Source: Acanthosoma haemorrhoidale (taxonomy: Eukaryota; Arthropoda; Insecta; Hemiptera; Acanthosomatidae). From it: a stretch of 64,000 bases of DNA. Each line of letters begins with the position of its first letter. The stretch's first letter is position 1. The stretch lies in contig OV884009.1 of NCBI GenBank assembly GCA_930367205.1, positions 39,317,841 through 39,381,840 on the forward strand. Reading direction: 5' to 3'. Of this stretch, positions 60,788 to 64,000 are shown piece by piece. The notes below the pieces were generated by a model. The model ran no database searches. It saw only the letters and a list, made by a program, of their open reading frames with translations, and was not told the DNA's origin. Made by a program: the position numbers and the translations under genes.

Positions 60788-63700
60788 TAATAATAAGAAA
60801 TTATGTAAATTATATCTAGGCAGTATTCTCTATGCAGGTGGTTTTATGTCGCTATTTATGAAGTTATTAGAAATGGAAAATAGTGTGCTGTTAACATTAC
60901 AGCTGTTTATCATTAATGGGATTCAGGCTCTATTTGCGTTATAATTTTGCCCTGTCAGGAAATTATATAATAAATGAATAGTAACGTCTGAGCTGGGATA
61001 TGTAATGAGTTTGCTTTTCCAAACTTATTTTTTTTTTACTTCCAGTTATTATGTCCATAAAATAATCAGAAAATTTCAAGGTGTTTGGGAACTCACTAAT
61101 AAAACTCCTGAGTAATTGGCCACTGTCGCAGAACATACAGGCAGACACGAGGGTGAAAAAGCCGTGTGAAAGGGCGCACAAAAGGACTTTCTAAATCCCC
61201 CTCATTAGTGATCTTTGCATTATGGCGGCCTGCCAGCCAGAGAGACCTTGATATTTACAAACAGAGGTTCAGGTTTTATCATAAATATTTCTACATGGAT
61301 GCTAAAAGTTATTCAATTTATTTTAAAGTTGTCAGTTAAACAGTTTCAAAAAAACTTCTTCTTCGTGAGATATAAAATTAATCGTTTTGTTAAGAAGTTT
61401 TTTGTACAGTTGTCAGTAAAGTTTCTTGTTTAGTTTTACTTAAAATTATTAAAGTTTAATAACAAAGTTATAAGGGACTATAGGGACAAAATGGGAAACA
61501 CCATGCTAAGAGCTATGAAAACTTTTTCATGACAAGTATCATGTTTTCATTATTTTACAATATGTCTTTGTAATATTTTCAATGTTAAGTTTATAAATAA
61601 GTGTTGAAAATCCAATCCACAAAACTGTGTACCTCTGGAAGTATTATTTTCAGCATGATCTGCGTTGAAGTGTTTTAGATTGTTTTCATTGCTCGTTTTT
61701 AAATAACAGTAAAAGAAAACATTTTTTTCGAAACTATTTTAACATAATCAGGTAAATAGTTAAAGTGAACAAACATCCAATCCTTTAGCGAATATTGCAA
61801 CACTTCATTGGGTTTTATAATATTAAATTTTTCTTGGTAATAAACCGTTTGTATAATACCGAACAGATGCGTGTTTACAAATATATTCACTGTAAATGTT
61901 TTTTTATACTTCTTTGTTAAAGGAATTTATCCCGGAAACGATTTGAAATTATAATTTCCCTTCTTATACCATAAAAGGATTGAGATATGCATACTATTAA
62001 TAATGTTATACTTATATTGCATGTGATAAGTGTGATTTGCGGTTTTCAATATGATATGTTAGTTTTGATTTCATTCGAAATCCAGCACCCAGTCGTATTT
62101 ATCTTTCACCTTTTATATTCGTTCCTTCTTTTTGATGTAAACATTTTGACTTTATATTATTCAACCTGGTGAGAAATTAGATGCAGTTAGAACTAATAAC
62201 AGTAGGGAAGCCGATTGGCACTTCTGACCATTTCCATTAACAGGTTGTCAGGCCATTTTCTCTTCTGGTGCCTAATTAGACTGTCATAAACAGTTCAGGG
62301 GCAACAGTTAAATACCTATTTAAATATGAGTTAACCAAGTATTCTTTTAGGTAGCAGCACTACAATATGACATTCCATGATGATGATATTTTCATCTACA
62401 ATAGTTATTTCAATTCCATAAATTCAGAGGCTCGATTGAGACTTAAGCCATTGTGTGATCTAAATACGAGATTGAGTTAATGAAAGGTACATTTTTTTTA
62501 CGAATACTTAAAAGTCATTACCATATATAATATATGGTAAATTGAATATAATATGTAATATTTTATACATTATTTAACGTGTATGTGCGCCATAATTGAC
62601 ACTTTTCCAAAGGTTACCTTTGATTCATATAATAAGTTTAAGTCTGTTGGTGATCTAGTTTGAATATTTGAGATGAGAAAGGCCCGGCGATCATCAGGAT
62701 ACTGTTTTCCGGTCAGTAGACCAAAGGCTCTTAGAAGACAATAGGAAATCGGCGCGGACGGCACCCTATTTCACCCACACCACGCATCGGTTGAGAACGC
62801 CCGGCAAATCGAATCAAGGACTGAACATGTGATATTTCTTTTGGCCAATAAAATGGGAATAAGAAGATATAGCTCTGAAAACATCGAGAAGAGTATAAGG
62901 AGTTGGCAGTCCACGTCTGCCCCTGAACGAGGAGACAAGCTCCCATGCCAAGTTGAACGGTTATATCATTTTGTTAAGCATAAAGATGTTATAAATTAAA
63001 GTCAGGCGGTAATAAGAAGTCCGTGAGATCATAACAGTGATAATAAAATAATCCATAACAAGGGTTCAGTCAGGAAATTCAACAAAGGAAAATTATCTGT
63101 ATGGACAGAATAGAGGGAAAGTCAAACAAGCCCGCAACTTAAGGAGCTATCAATGAACAATAAGACCGAATAGTATATTCTGTTCAGTATTATGTAAATG
63201 TTGAATGAACTCCTTCAGAATTCATTGAGCAGTAATGATTAAGGATAAAGAGCTCAATTAATTTTTTAACAGAAATAATTGGATCATTATTATATTGACT
63301 GGTCAATCATCACAGTAAAAGTATTTTTTTTTCATAAATATAGTTGAGGGGGACCCTTCAATTATTATTTTTATTACCATTTAAAGTAACCTCGTCAATG
63401 GACCTTTGTAATCATTGACGCTTTGCATACTCATCATGAAACGAGGTACGTTACATTATATTGAAAAATAAACAGTTAAACAACTCCGTAAGTTTCTTCA
63501 GAGGAAAAGAAACGTAATGAATCTGAGCAGGATAAAGGCCCATCAGTTTGGTTGTTTCATAAGGCCTGATGTTATCGATACGAAGATCTAGATAAGAACC
63601 ATGTAAAAAAAAACTATAGATCAGACATGATTCAATGATTGAGTTTACATCATCATCATGTACGAGTGTTCATGTACGAGTTTACATCATTGAATTATAC

Positions 63701-64000
63701 AATGATCTCATGTACCTTGTTACAATCTTCACACCCAATTTGGTTTAGACTACTAGAAAAAGTGATTAAACTAAGTTATTTTAGATTGCTTGTTTGACTA
63801 CGTTATTTATGGGCTTTCATTATTAGTAGTGGAGCCAAAGAAACTGGTTTCCACAACTGCCAGTTTGGAAGGGAAATGGTCGGCTGAATGAGTCATTTGA
63901 TAGCATGCGAATCTGTATTTAATTGGGTTGATAAATCCTAACTGTGCGAAAACATACCCAATCATACGTAGTACGTTTTAATATCATTCTATTTGCATTT
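60788..64000. other. No gene recognised; candidate regulatory patches
   Basis: AT-rich with three balanced patches. 61085-61235 contains ATCTTTGCATTATGGCGG, a POU/Sox-like word. 62195-62300 contains CTTCTGACCATTTCCATTAA and GTGCCTAATTAGACTGTC. 63390-63470 contains CCTTTGTAATCATTGACGC. Near 62640-62950 two overlapping minus ORFs occur in GC-richer DNA without recognisable domains. Local direct repeats GAGTTTACATCAT lie at 63641 and 63678. Confidence 0.35.

Overview
This is eukaryotic nuclear DNA: strongly AT-rich, with no operon structure, many homopolymer and microsatellite runs, and no convincing host protein-coding gene, rRNA or canonical tRNA gene on either strand. The decayed transposons (Jockey-clade and other non-LTR retrotransposons, mariner DNA transposons, tRNA-headed SINEs, one possible LTR) point to an arthropod, most likely an insect. 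The order cannot be fixed from this window.

Layout. 0-1 kb: a 32-bp inverted repeat enclosing a LINE 3' tail, then a tRNA-headed SINE with a duplicated tail. 3.7-8.65 kb: a decayed array of related non-coding modules plus two hairpins. 9-11 kb: two short tandem repeats. 11.4-11.9 kb: the C-terminal end of a reverse transcriptase on the minus strand. 14.1 and 16.3 kb: Jockey ORF2 C-terminal fragments. 17-22.8 kb: nothing recognisable. 22.8-23.1 kb: a Jockey 3' tail with an internal 43-bp duplication. 24.4-25.0 kb: a mariner 5' end. 25.3-27.3 kb: unrecognised minus-strand ORFs. 30.7-31.4 kb: an internally deleted mariner, followed by a SINE tail. 32.2-38.5 kb: four more Jockey tails, one joined directly to an endonuclease remnant, and a GC-rich LTR-like segment. 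38.65 kb: a perfect 20-bp inverted repeat. 39-40 kb: two SINE heads. 43.6 kb: a GC-rich island with a helix-turn-helix-like reading. 46-53.6 kb: several minus-strand pieces of a second LINE family and three diverged copies of an unclassified repeat. 55.9 and 60.2 kb: further Jockey pieces, the latter the best-preserved 3' end in the window.

How it fits together. One Jockey-type family dominates. At least seven loci share its conserved 3' tail, most cut off at different 5' points as expected for target-primed reverse transcription, and three further loci carry coding remnants. All recognisable coding material is broken by stops, frameshifts or deletions, so nothing here looks mobile today. Between the repeats lie short islands of balanced base composition, with homeodomain/POU-type words, that stand out from the AT-rich background. 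They could be regulatory elements in a gene desert or large intron, but that is inference and needs cross-species alignment.
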